Assembly (NCBI GenBank): GCA_024637095.1
Contig: JAGXFV010000034.1
Location: forward strand, 124,001 to 188,000
Origin: Actinomycetes bacterium
GTDB lineage: Bacteria; Actinomycetota; Thermoleophilia; RBG-16-64-13
DNA length: 64,000 nt
Reading direction: 5' to 3'
Below the pieces are notes generated by a model. That model had not been told where the DNA came from, ran no database searches, and saw only the letters and a list, made by a program, of their open reading frames with translations. Below are positions 1-7,156 of this stretch, piece after piece. The position numbers and the translations under genes are program-made. Within the stretch, counting starts at the first letter, position 1. Each line of letters begins with the position of its first letter.

Positions 1-486
1 TCGGCTTTTGGCCGCTTCGGCAAGCGAGGAGTGGGCTACAGCATCGGCTCGCTGATCGGCGAGATCCAGGAGATCCTTCACAGCGAGGGCCCCTATCGCA
101 TCGCCGTGGTGGGGGCGGGCAAACTGGGGGGCGCTATCGCCACCTCATCGATCTTCCAGGATCACGGCTTTGGCATTGCCGCAGTCTTCGATAACGATCC
201 CCACAAGATCGGCGGCCACCTAGGCGGTTTGGAAGTACTGCCCACCGAGCGGGCGCCGGAATTTTGCCGCACACAGGGGATAGTGATCGGGGTGATCGCC
301 GTGCCCCCCGAAGGAGCTCAACAGGCCGCGGACGCGCTGGTCGCCGGAGAGGTGCGAATAATCTTCAACTACACGGAGACGCTGCTCACGGTGCCCGACT
401 GGGTCACGGTCCATACGGTGAATCCCGCCGAAGAGATGCTCTACGCGCTCTACTTCTCGATGCCCGATGAGCTCGAGGCCCAGTAG
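1..486 (+). CDS. rex: Redox-sensing transcriptional repressor Rex, 3' part only
   Basis: The frame is open from base 1, so the 5' end lies outside the window. The first residues (FGRFGKRGVGY) match the end of the Rex winged-helix domain. A Rossmann NAD(H)-binding domain follows, with the dinucleotide motif VGAGKLGGA and later the VIAVPPEGAQ and NYTETLL segments typical of Rex. Rex family members repress fermentation and respiration genes and leave DNA when the NADH/NAD ratio rises. About 160 residues are visible of the usual 210 or so, so most of the DNA-binding domain is missing. The GTG at 31 is internal, not the true start. The next gene downstream is convergent. Confidence 0.9.
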   Translation, partial: SAFGRFGKRGVGYSIGSLIGEIQEILHSEGPYRIAVVGAGKLGGAIATSSIFQDHGFGIAAVFDNDPHKIGGHLGGLEVLPTERAPEFCRTQGIVIGVIAVPPEGAQQAADALVAGEVRIIFNYTETLLTVPDWVTVHTVNPAEEMLYALYFSMPDELEAQ

Positions 487-521
487 GGCCGGTTGTCCGC
501 CCGTTCGGCTTTCCGCGAGTC

Positions 522-1535
522 CTAGCCGGTTAGGGCCACGACCAGCACGGTATCTTCCGGAGCTGCTCCATCCTCCGCAAACGGTTGAGTCGCGAAACCC
601 TCCCCGCCGGCTCGTGGCCGGAGCAGGAGGGTGGCGTCAACGGCCCGGGACAGGGCGGCGGGGAGGTCCGCCGATGAGGTGACGGTGGTCGCCACGTCGA
701 GTCCTGCCTCGCTCAGGGACTCGATCAGCAAGGGGATGTCTTCAGGCAGCATTCGGGCCAGATAGGCGCCGCCCGCCACCGTCGGCGAGGGCATTGCCCG
801 CAGGGTGGTGATGCTCTCGAAGATTTGCGCGGCCTCCTCCGGAGACGTCCCCGTCGACAGGCGCACGTTCAGCACCTCACCCGGTGCCGCCCTCGGTGAC
901 TGTTCGGCGGCGTCCAGGGCGCGCGCCTCTTCAGGGGCTCCCGTGTTGGCACCGTCGCGACCCTGCTCGGCCGCCGCGCTGCCGGCCTCCGCCTCATCCT
1001 CGGCCGCTGAGCCCTCGGCCGCTTCGTCTCCAGCCGAGCTTTTGCTGGAGTCTTGGGCCGTTGCCGCGGCCTCCTGGTCGGTCGACTCCTGCTGATCCGC
1101 CGGGGAATTTGCCTGGAAGGAACGCAGGTCATCCGCCTGGTCACTCTGGGTGAACCAGACCAGTCCGACGCCCACGAAGATCAGGAGCGCCGCTGCGGGT
1201 AGCAGGGTGGAGGGGCGAAGCCAGGCGGGCAGGCGGCTAAGAACCGAGATCCTTCTGCGCCCGGTGTCCCGCACCCGGGCCGGGAGTTCGATTTGCCCGA
1301 GCATTCGGTGTTCGAGCCTCCCGAGCACCTGCTGCTCGAGTTCCAGCGGAGGTTCTGCGCTCTGCACGGCGGCGAGCAAGGCCATGGCCTTGCGCTGCTC
1401 AGCTATGGCCTCACGGCAACGGGCGCAGCCAGAAAGGTGCCGTGCGAATTCCCGCGAGTGCTCGTCCGTGAGGGTGCCATCCAGGTAGTCCAGGACGGCT
1501 TCTCTACGCCCGTCGATGTGCTCTTGTTCGCGCAT
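522..1535 (-). CDS. Membrane anti-sigma factor with zinc-binding ZAS motif
   Basis: A 337-residue protein whose N-terminus carries H33-x3-C37-x2-C40, the zinc-associated anti-sigma (zf-HC2/RsrA-type) signature. One membrane segment lies at about residues 110-128. A long Ala/Glu/Asp/Ser-rich low-complexity linker (about 130-210) leads to a folded-looking C-terminal domain of about 120 residues, probably outside the cell. It starts 6 nt after the stop of the ECF sigma gene on the same strand, the usual arrangement for a sigma/anti-sigma operon. It probably binds that sigma factor at the membrane until a signal arrives. Both the signal and the role of the C-terminal domain are unknown. Confidence 0.85.
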   Translation of the reverse strand: MREQEHIDGRREAVLDYLDGTLTDEHSREFARHLSGCARCREAIAEQRKAMALLAAVQSAEPPLELEQQVLGRLEHRMLGQIELPARVRDTGRRRISVLSRLPAWLRPSTLLPAAALLIFVGVGLVWFTQSDQADDLRSFQANSPADQQESTDQEAAATAQDSSKSSAGDEAAEGSAAEDEAEAGSAAAEQGRDGANTGAPEEARALDAAEQSPRAAPGEVLNVRLSTGTSPEEAAQIFESITTLRAMPSPTVAGGAYLARMLPEDIPLLIESLSEAGLDVATTVTSSADLPAALSRAVDATLLLRPRAGGEGFATQPFAEDGAAPEDTVLVVALTG

Positions 1536-1541
1536 CTCTCC

Positions 1542-2273
1542 CTATTCTTCGCCTGATTCTCTGACGACTCCCGGTAGCCCAGGGTTCCCCCGCTGTCGAT
1601 TGGCCAGGTTCGCCTGCGGTCCCGTCCCATCCTGACCCCTTGCCCCCGCCGGGTGCCCTCCGGGAGCCTCTACCCCCGCAGGGGCCGCGCCGCCCGGGGA
1701 CGGGGCGAGAGAGCGCGCCAGCAGCGCACGCGCCCGGAAGAGGCGGGATTTCACCGTCCCCTCGGCAATTTCAAGGATTTCCGCGGCTTCTGCATAGCTG
1801 TAATCGAGCAGATCGCAGAGCACCACGGTGAGCCGGAAGTCTTCGGGAAGGGCCGTTAGGGCGGCCATGACCTCATCCGACAGGCGGTCCTCGGCAGGGG
1901 CGCGTGATGCGCGGGGCGTATCGGCCTCTTCGACCAAGCGCTCGAGCGAGACCTCGTCCGTGGGTTGCGGCCTGCTTTTGCGAAAATGATCCCGCACGGT
2001 GTTGACCGCTATGCGGTGGAGCCAGGTGCCGAAGCCGGAATCCCCTCGAAAACTCCCTATCGCGCCGAAGGCTTTGAGGAAAGCGTCCTGGGTTAGGTCG
2101 GCGGCTTCCGCGGGGTCGCCCGTCATCCGTAGCGTCAGGTTGTAGACCCGCCGGCTGTGGAGGCGGTAGAGCTCCCCTAGAGCCTCCCTGTCTCCCGCGC
2201 GGGCGTCTTTGAGGAGCGCTCTTTCGTGGTTGGCGCTCACGCTCGTCCGCTCGCCCGGCAACGGCCGGGCCAC
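1542..2273 (-). CDS. ECF-type RNA polymerase sigma factor
   Basis: A 243-residue group IV sigma-70 protein. Region 2 (about residues 30-100) includes DLTQDAFLKAF and the promoter-melting stretch FGTWLHRIAVNTVRDHF. Region 4 (about 135-185) includes a helix-turn-helix with YAEAAEILEIAEGTVKSRL. A Pro/Gly-rich tail of roughly 50 residues follows region 4 and is longer than usual. GTG at 2273 was taken as start; a second GTG 11 codons further in (the S-V-S-A segment) is possible. It lies directly upstream of its presumed anti-sigma factor. Target genes cannot be read from this window. Confidence 0.88.
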   Translation of the reverse strand: MARPLPGERTSVSANHERALLKDARAGDREALGELYRLHSRRVYNLTLRMTGDPAEAADLTQDAFLKAFGAIGSFRGDSGFGTWLHRIAVNTVRDHFRKSRPQPTDEVSLERLVEEADTPRASRAPAEDRLSDEVMAALTALPEDFRLTVVLCDLLDYSYAEAAEILEIAEGTVKSRLFRARALLARSLAPSPGGAAPAGVEAPGGHPAGARGQDGTGPQANLANRQRGNPGLPGVVRESGEE

Positions 2274-2330
2274 GGGAAATCACCCTGAGCAAGAGGAGGA
2301 TCGGTTTGGCGGAGGGCGGTCGGCATGATT

Positions 2331-2339
2331 TGTTAGACT
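2331..2339 (+). promoter_or_regulatory. Extended -10 element in the divergent gap
   Basis: TGTTAGACT fits an extended -10 (TGnTAnnnT). It sits in the 190-bp gap between the minus-strand sigma gene and the plus-strand YbdK gene and would give a leader of about 115 nt. No good -35 hexamer is visible. The motif recurs in front of the Rrf2 gene and murE. Confidence 0.35.
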
Positions 2340-2462
2340 CTTCGCTCGTTTCTCGAGGGTTTCAGGGATTGTAGCAGGGAGATCTGGGCAAACTCCCCTG
2401 AACCTCATCGCCGCTTGCAAGGCGGTGACGACGGGGGCGAACGGCGGGGCGATCGGTGGGCG

Positions 2463-3650
2463 ATGGCGGGAGATCGAGTGGAAGTGCGAGAAGAGATAGG
2501 CGCCATTTTCGAGAACGGCCGCGATCTGACCGTCGGGCTGGAAGAGGAGTTCCAAATCCTCGACGCCGACACGCTCAGTCTTACCAACCGTTACCAAGAG
2601 CTCAAGGAACACGCCGACAAGGTCTTCGGCGGTCCCCTCGTATCCGGCGAGTTGATCCAGTCCGAAGCCGAGATCAACAGTGTCGCCGGTAAGACCTTCG
2701 CCGAGTCACGCGAAGACCTGCGTTCCAAGCGGGCCGCCCTGACTCGTGCGGCCGCTGACCTGGGCCTGGCGCTTGGCTCGACCGGAGTTCATCCTTTCAG
2801 CCATTGGCGCGATCAGCGGTTCATCGATTCGGAGCACTATAGGCGCGTAATCGACGAACTCGAATACGTGGCCTGGACCAACAACACGTTCGGCCTTCAT
2901 GTCCACGTCGGCATCCGGGGGGCCGACCGAGCCGTCGCCGTCCACGACGCCTACCGTTCTTACGTCCCGGAGTTGCTCGCGCTCTCGGCGAGTTCGCCCT
3001 TCTATCACGGGGGTGAGACGAAGCTTCACTCCACCCGTGCGCAGGTGTTCGTCGAAGCGTTTCCCCGTTGTGGAGATCCGGATCCCTATGGCGATTGGGC
3101 GACGTATGCCGACTACGCCGACTTTCTTTTTGGCACCAACTCCATAACCGAGTCGACCATGATCTGGTGGACGCTTCGTCTGCACCATCTATTCGGCACC
3201 CTCGAAGTCCGCGCGATGGATGCCCAGCCGGTTTTTGAGGATTCCATGGCGATGGCGGGGCTGAGCCTGGGTTTGGTGGCGGCCCTCCTGGAGCGCTACG
3301 ACCGGGGAGAGAACCTCGCCGTTCACCCTCGCCGGTTCATCGAGGAAAACCGCTGGAGGGCCCGGCGTTACGGCCTCGACGGCAAGTTGATCGATCTGGA
3401 GACCCGCACCGAAATCGGCGCTGTAGAGGCGCTCAAGCGTCGATTGGGGCAGGTCGAGCCTCTGGCCGAAGAGCTGGGCTTGGAGGCCGAACTCGCTCGG
3501 GTTGAATACATGCTCGTCGAGGGCAATTCCGCCCAGCGGCAGCTCGCGCGCTTCCGGGGCGGTGAGGAGATCTTCGAGATATTTTCCGACATGGTGCGCT
3601 TAACCATGACCTCGCACCAGGCGGAAGCGGCCGCAGCATCCGAAGCCTAG
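2463..3650 (+). CDS. YbdK-type carboxylate-amine ligase (glutamate-cysteine ligase family 2)
   Basis: About 395 residues. The protein shows the family's N-terminal signature TVGLEEEFQILDADTL, GVHPFSHW, the FGLHVHVGI histidine motif and TLEVRAMDAQP. The family joins glutamate-like acids to amines or cysteine in an ATP-dependent way; members called YbdK have weak gamma-glutamylcysteine synthetase activity, so the real substrate is uncertain. ATG 2463 was chosen because family similarity starts about 19 residues later; an in-frame TTG at 2415 would add 16 unconserved residues. The stop overlaps the stop of the convergent membrane protein gene by 4 nt through a shared CTAG. Confidence 0.85.
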   Translation: MAGDRVEVREEIGAIFENGRDLTVGLEEEFQILDADTLSLTNRYQELKEHADKVFGGPLVSGELIQSEAEINSVAGKTFAESREDLRSKRAALTRAAADLGLALGSTGVHPFSHWRDQRFIDSEHYRRVIDELEYVAWTNNTFGLHVHVGIRGADRAVAVHDAYRSYVPELLALSASSPFYHGGETKLHSTRAQVFVEAFPRCGDPDPYGDWATYADYADFLFGTNSITESTMIWWTLRLHHLFGTLEVRAMDAQPVFEDSMAMAGLSLGLVAALLERYDRGENLAVHPRRFIEENRWRARRYGLDGKLIDLETRTEIGAVEALKRRLGQVEPLAEELGLEAELARVEYMLVEGNSAQRQLARFRGGEEIFEIFSDMVRLTMTSHQAEAAAASEA

Positions 3651-4567
3651 GAAGACTCCGCTGGACCCTCCTGCAGCTTGCGGTAGGCGATCGTCCAGTA
3701 GGTGCTGAAGAAAGTGGTCAGCACCGCCTTCAGAAGCAAAGCGACTGCGCCCAGCACCAGGCCGCCCAAGACCACCAGCGGAATCAGCCAGGCGCCTTGA
3801 TCTTCCCCGAAGCCGATCGCCAAAATCAGGGGAATAGCGAGGGCGATCGCGGGAATGGCGAGGATCAGTCCGACGGCGATGCTCAGTCCCAGGTTGAGGG
3901 CCCAGACGAGCAGGCTGCTCCCCGTTCGCGCGCGAAACAGCCGCCAACCCCTTCCCAGTGAGGCGAAGACTCCCGTGCCGTCCAGGATGAGGCTGCGCGC
4001 CGACCAGCTGACCACGATCTGCAAAACCACCAGGAAGGGAATCAGGGCGAGGGCGAGCAGGACGCCCAGACCGACAAGGGCAACTACGGCAGAGCCCGAG
4101 ACATCAAAGCTCTGGAGGAAGACGAAAACGGCCACCGCTGCCATGAGCCCGAAGACCAGCAAAGCCAGGAGTCCGGCCATCATCAGGAGTAGCAGCAGTC
4201 CCAGCAGGGGCCAGAACCTCTCCAGGCCGCGGCGCCAACTGCGGCGCGCCCCTGTCCCTTCGACCCCGCGGTACGCTTCGTCCGCGCCGGCCACGAGGCC
4301 CGCGGTCATGACCACCGAGAGCGCGAACAGCAGAAAGCCCAGCACGAAGAGCACCAGGCCGAGCGCCAGCAGCCACCCCCAATTGCCGGCAAGGAAATCA
4401 ATGCCTCCGGCGAAGGAGTCGGTCCCACCGCCGTCGCCGGAGAACTGATAGCTCGATGAACTCGGGTTGCAGCCGTCCAGCGAGAGAGCGAAAAGGCCGA
4501 AGAGCCAGAGGTACTTGGCGCGCCAACTGATGCGGAAGGTGGCGGAGAGTAGCTCCCCGTAGTCCAT
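3647..4567 (-). CDS. Polytopic membrane protein of unknown function
   Basis: About 306 residues with roughly six hydrophobic spans: one near residues 20-35, and long paired stretches around 50-85, 105-140, 145-175, 185-225 and 235-270. A Ser/Gly/Asp-rich loop follows the first segment. It resembles actinobacterial membrane proteins loosely related to the glycerophosphodiester phosphodiesterase membrane domain, but no catalytic motif is visible and I do not assign a function. ATG 4567 was chosen over GTG 4573 because AAGGAG lies 5 nt upstream of it. The gene is convergent with the ligase gene. Confidence 0.75.
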   Translation of the reverse strand: MDYGELLSATFRISWRAKYLWLFGLFALSLDGCNPSSSSYQFSGDGGGTDSFAGGIDFLAGNWGWLLALGLVLFVLGFLLFALSVVMTAGLVAGADEAYRGVEGTGARRSWRRGLERFWPLLGLLLLLMMAGLLALLVFGLMAAVAVFVFLQSFDVSGSAVVALVGLGVLLALALIPFLVVLQIVVSWSARSLILDGTGVFASLGRGWRLFRARTGSSLLVWALNLGLSIAVGLILAIPAIALAIPLILAIGFGEDQGAWLIPLVVLGGLVLGAVALLLKAVLTTFFSTYWTIAYRKLQEGPAESS

Positions 4568-4615
4568 TCCCACTCCTTCCCGTCCGCATTTTCCGGCGTG
4601 CCGCCCGGCACGTGG

Positions 4616-4643
4616 TTGACCACTGCTCGTCTTTGAGGATACT
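4616..4643 (+). promoter_or_regulatory. Sigma-70-type promoter before the DUF1844 gene
   Basis: TTGACC at 4616-4621 and GATACT at 4638-4643 are 16 bp apart, matching 5 and 4 of 6 consensus positions. It lies in the gap upstream of the DUF1844/mtnP pair on the plus strand. Confidence 0.5.
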
Positions 4644-4708
4644 ACTATCGGGAACCCGGGCCGGGATACCCCTTGGGCGACAAGCGATGGCGATATCTAG
4701 GAGAGGAC

Positions 4709-5194
4709 ATGGCAGACTCAACGAACAGTTCGGGTGAGGATCGACAGAGGATAGAGCAGGAGTTCCTCGAGCGGATGCAGCAGGAGCTACTGCGCCTCTC
4801 GGTTCAGGACCATCTGTCCGGAGTGCTGCGCTCCCTTCCGAGCATCGCCTTTCAACGGATGGGCCTTTCGGAGCAAACGCGCGCAGACCGAGACCTCGAG
4901 CAAACCCGCATCGCAATAGACGCCTTCCGCGCGCTGGTGGATGTGCTCGCGGGGTCGCTGCCCCGGGACGAGGTGGCGATGTACCGGAGCACGCTTGCCC
5001 AAATGCAGATGGCCTTCGTGGGAGCCATTGATCAGCAGAAAGAAGAAGCGGCGGGGGAGCAGGCCGTCCCCGAGGCCGCGTATGAACCTCATCCGTCCGG
5101 TGAGGCGCCCGGCGCTGTCTCATCCGACGAGACCGAGACCGAGACCGAGGCCGAGGCCGAGGGCAAGACCGGAAGCGAGTCCGAGCCAGAGTAA
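4709..5194 (+). CDS. DUF1844-type small protein with acidic tail
   Basis: A 161-residue soluble protein. The central part (about residues 10-105) is helical and resembles the DUF1844 family, whose function is unknown. The last 40 residues are an acidic Glu/Thr/Ala tail encoded by near-perfect hexanucleotide repeats (GAGACC/GAGGCC, about 5130-5166). ATG 4709 has AGGAGAGG at a good distance; an in-frame start at 4673 would add 12 residues without family support. The gene ends just before mtnP, so the two are probably co-transcribed. Confidence 0.75.
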   Translation: MADSTNSSGEDRQRIEQEFLERMQQELLRLSVQDHLSGVLRSLPSIAFQRMGLSEQTRADRDLEQTRIAIDAFRALVDVLAGSLPRDEVAMYRSTLAQMQMAFVGAIDQQKEEAAGEQAVPEAAYEPHPSGEAPGAVSSDETETETEAEAEGKTGSESEPE

Positions 5195-5218
5195 TTGGGC
5201 CAATTGAGGAGATGCGCA

Positions 5219-6046
5219 GTGGGTAACCAGCAACAGGTAGACGAATTTGGCTCCCGAGCGGAGATCGGGGTTTTTGGCGGGTCCGGTTTCTACTCCTTCC
5301 TCGAGGACGTGGAGGAGGTCGCCGTCGACACCCCCTACGGCCCTCCCAGCGACAGCTACTTCATCGGCGAGATCGGTGGCAAGCGCGTGGCGTTCTTGCC
5401 CCGGCACGGGCGCCGGCACCAATTTCCCCCGCACATGATCAATTACCGGGCCAATGTCTGGGGGATGAAGGCACTCGGCGTGAAGAAGATATTCGGGCCC
5501 TGCGCCTCAGGCAGTCTGCAGAAGGAGGTGGGGCTGGGACACTTCGTGGTGGCCGATCAGTTCGTCGACCGCACCAGCGCCCGCAAAGACACCTTCTACG
5601 ACGGTCCCGTCTCGACTCACGTCTCGTCCGCCGATCCCTACTGTCCTCACATCCGTGAGGCCCTGATCGAAAAATCCAGGGAGCTCGACATCACAGTCCA
5701 CCAAACCGGGACGGTGGTCGTGATTCAGGGCCCGCGCTTCTCCACCCGGGCCGAGAGCAAATGGTTCAACCGCAACGGCTGGGAGGTGATCAACATGACC
5801 GCCTATCCCGAGGGCTACCTCGCGCGCGAGCTCGAGCTCTGCTACGCGAACATCTCTCTGATCACCGACTACGACATCGGCGTGGCGGACGATCCCTCGA
5901 TACCCCCGGTCAGTCATCACGACGTGGTCAAGGTATTCGAGGAGAACAATGAGAAGCTGCGGCGCCTCTTGTTCGAGGTCATACCGCAGCTGGACTATGA
6001 GAGGGATTGTCCCTGTGCCCACGCTTTGGAAGGCGCGCGCCGATAA
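5219..6046 (+). CDS. mtnP: S-methyl-5'-thioadenosine phosphorylase
   Basis: About 275 residues of the trimeric PNP/MTAP family. GVFGGSGFY opens the phosphate-binding region, RHGRRHQFPPHMINYRAN forms the substrate-phosphate core, and NMTAYPEGYLARELELCYA is the nucleoside-binding signature. SLITDYDIG carries the two aspartates that normally favour 6-aminopurine (adenosine-type) substrates over guanosine or inosine. The enzyme splits methylthioadenosine to adenine and methylthioribose-1-phosphate for methionine salvage. GTG 5219 was chosen because GAGGAG (5206-5211) lies 7 nt upstream; a TTG at 5195 is the alternative. Methylthioinosine specificity cannot be excluded. Confidence 0.88.
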   Translation: MGNQQQVDEFGSRAEIGVFGGSGFYSFLEDVEEVAVDTPYGPPSDSYFIGEIGGKRVAFLPRHGRRHQFPPHMINYRANVWGMKALGVKKIFGPCASGSLQKEVGLGHFVVADQFVDRTSARKDTFYDGPVSTHVSSADPYCPHIREALIEKSRELDITVHQTGTVVVIQGPRFSTRAESKWFNRNGWEVINMTAYPEGYLARELELCYANISLITDYDIGVADDPSIPPVSHHDVVKVFEENNEKLRRLLFEVIPQLDYERDCPCAHALEGARR

Positions 6047-6053
6047 CGGGGTT

Positions 6054-6094
6054 GGTCAGGGCGGGAATCAAGGTGGTCAGGGCGGGAATCAAGG
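6054..6094 (+). repeat. 21-bp tandem repeat, two copies
   Basis: GGTCAGGGCGGGAATCAAG starts at 6054 and again at 6075, with a 21-bp period. It lies between the convergent ends of mtnP and the small minus-strand gene. No transposon feature flanks it. Confidence 0.8.
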
Positions 6095-6123
6095 GCGGGC
6101 CGTCGCGCCGCCGGGCCCCGGAG

Positions 6124-6447
6124 CTACTGCTGGGGATAGTCGACGACGAGCTCCCCGTCGACGCGGCGGATATTCGCGTTTCTGACGTGGTCGAGCAGGG
6201 CCCGGCGGCGGAGTTCGTCGGGCTCGCCGGCGTTTTTCCGATCGACTTCGAGCACGCTCTCGTACATCTCTTCCACGAGCTTGGTCGATTCGTCCGGGGT
6301 CAGACCCAAAGGCTTGAGCAATCCGGCGACCTTACCCAGGATGCCTTTCAAAGCAGTAAGCGACTCGCGCTCGACCTCGTTGATATCGTCCCGGCCGCGC
6401 CCCGAGTCTCTTTCCGGGGGATTGTCTCTGCGGTCTCTCTTGGCCAT
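6124..6447 (-). CDS. Small charged hypothetical protein
   Basis: A 107-residue protein I do not recognise. The first 25 residues are Arg/Asp-rich and probably disordered. The middle looks like two or three amphipathic helices (LTALKGILGKVAGLLK, then STKLVEEMYESVLEV), and the C-terminus ends in a short beta-like stretch. An AGGAG box 6 nt upstream of the ATG, read on the minus strand, supports real translation. No membrane segment, signal peptide or metal motif is present. It is convergent with mtnP and divergent from the tRNA cluster. Confidence 0.6.
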   Translation of the reverse strand: MAKRDRRDNPPERDSGRGRDDINEVERESLTALKGILGKVAGLLKPLGLTPDESTKLVEEMYESVLEVDRKNAGEPDELRRRALLDHVRNANIRRVDGELVVDYPQQ

Positions 6448-6556
6448 CTAAGCTCCTGTTCGCACGTTGCGGCGTTCTCCATTGTAGCCGACGGAGCCGC
6501 CCGAGACAGGGATGAAACCATGGGGTATACTGGGTCGCCGACCGGTTTCGTCGTTC

Positions 6557-6630
6557 CGGGACGTGGCGCAGCCTGGTAGCGCACCTGCTTTGGGAGCAGG
6601 GGGTCGCCGGTTCAAATCCGGCCGTCCCGA
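6557..6630 (+). tRNA. tRNA-Pro (TGG anticodon)
   Basis: The cloverleaf has acceptor CGGGACG pairing with CGTCCCG, anticodon stem CCTGC/GCAGG around TTTGGGA with anticodon TGG at 6591-6593, and a T-arm with GGTTCAAATCC. The discriminator is A6630. CCA is not encoded. Confidence 0.95.
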
Positions 6631-6650
6631 CTGTACGGAGAGCTTGACGG

Positions 6651-6723
6651 GCGGGTGTAGCTCAGCTGGTAGAGCAACGGCCTTCCAAGCCGTTGGTCGC
6701 GGGTTCGAATCCCGTCGCCCGCT
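6651..6723 (+). tRNA. tRNA-Gly (TCC anticodon)
   Basis: Acceptor GCGGGTG pairs with CGCCCGC. The anticodon stem ACGGC/GCCGT encloses CTTCCAA with anticodon TCC at 6684-6686. The T-loop is GGGTTCGAATCCC. CCA is not encoded; the next bases are CCT. Confidence 0.95.
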
Positions 6724-6751
6724 CCTCGGCCGCTTGCGCGGAACGGTAGAG

Positions 6752-6787
6752 GCGCCTGTAGCTCAGTTGGCGCCTGTAGCTCAGTTG
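6752..6787 (+). repeat. 18-bp tandem duplication of the tRNA-Arg 5' end
   Basis: GCGCCTGTAGCTCAGTTG occurs at 6752-6769 and directly again at 6770-6787. The second copy is the real 5' end of tRNA-Arg (acceptor strand, D-stem and start of the D-loop). The first copy is an extra half-arm just upstream. Confidence 0.9.
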
Positions 6788-6843
6788 GATAGAGCAGCGG
6801 ACTTCTAATCCGCGGGCCGGGGGTTCGAATCCTCCCAGGCGCG
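6770..6843 (+). tRNA. tRNA-Arg (TCT anticodon)
   Basis: Acceptor GCGCCTG pairs with CAGGCGC (6836-6842). Anticodon stem GCGGA/TCCGC encloses CTTCTAA with anticodon TCT at 6804-6806. The T-arm contains GGGTTCGAATCC. It reads the rare AGA/AGG codons. CCA is not encoded. A duplicate of its first 18 bases sits immediately upstream and could compete for pairing with the 3' acceptor strand in the precursor. Confidence 0.93.
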
Positions 6844-6878
6844 CCTCAGGCCGCAGAAGCAAGCGCTGTGGCCGACGT

Positions 6879-6953
6879 GGTGAACGTAGCTCAGTTTGGT
6901 AGAGCTCCGGGTTGTGGTCCCGGTGGTCGCGGGTTCGAGTCCCGTCGTTCACC
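6879..6953 (+). tRNA. tRNA-His (GTG anticodon)
   Basis: Acceptor GTGAACG pairs with CGTTCAC. The extra 5' base G6879 (G-1) faces discriminator C6953, the identity pair of tRNA-His. Anticodon GTG is at 6914-6916 inside stem CCGGG/CCCGG. CCA is not encoded. Confidence 0.95.
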
Positions 6954-6968
6954 CCTCAAAGGGTTAGG

Positions 6969-7003
6969 CCCTTCGTGACGTCCGAGTGGGACGGGACGAA
7001 GGG
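6969..7003 (+). terminator. Strong stem-loop between tRNA-His and tRNA-Leu
   Basis: CCCTTCGT (6969-6976) pairs with ACGAAGGG (6996-7003). After a 2-nt internal loop, CGTCC (6979-6983) pairs with GGACG (6989-6993) around a 5-nt loop. A T-rich but interrupted tail (TCATTTCATTTT) follows. It could be a partial intrinsic terminator or a processing element within the tRNA transcript. Confidence 0.5.
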
Positions 7004-7022
7004 TCATTTCATTTTGCGACGC

Positions 7023-7104
7023 GCGGGTGTGGCGGAACTGGCAGACGCGCCAGGTTTAGGTCCTGGTGCCGCGAGGCGTGGAGGTTCGAGTCCTCTCACC
7101 CGCA
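7023..7104 (+). tRNA. tRNA-Leu (TAG anticodon)
   Basis: Acceptor GCGGGTG pairs with CACCCGC. Anticodon TAG at 7057-7059 lies inside CCAGG/CCTGG. A long variable arm follows the anticodon stem, as in class II tRNAs. CCA is not encoded. It ends 52 nt before the trigger factor gene. Confidence 0.95.
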
Positions 7105-7156
7105 TAAAGCAGCCGGCCGTAAAGGCGGGCAATCGAGCTGAGGAGGAGCGGTCAAC

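Noticed and set aside
5130-5166. GAGACC/GAGGCC repeats as a possible CRISPR or satellite
   Set aside because: Hexamer repeats inside the coding sequence of the acidic tail, in frame, without spacers.
6512-6808. Open frame running through the tRNA-Pro, Gly and Arg genes
   Set aside because: The DNA is fully explained by tRNA cloverleaves, and the peptide is only their translation.
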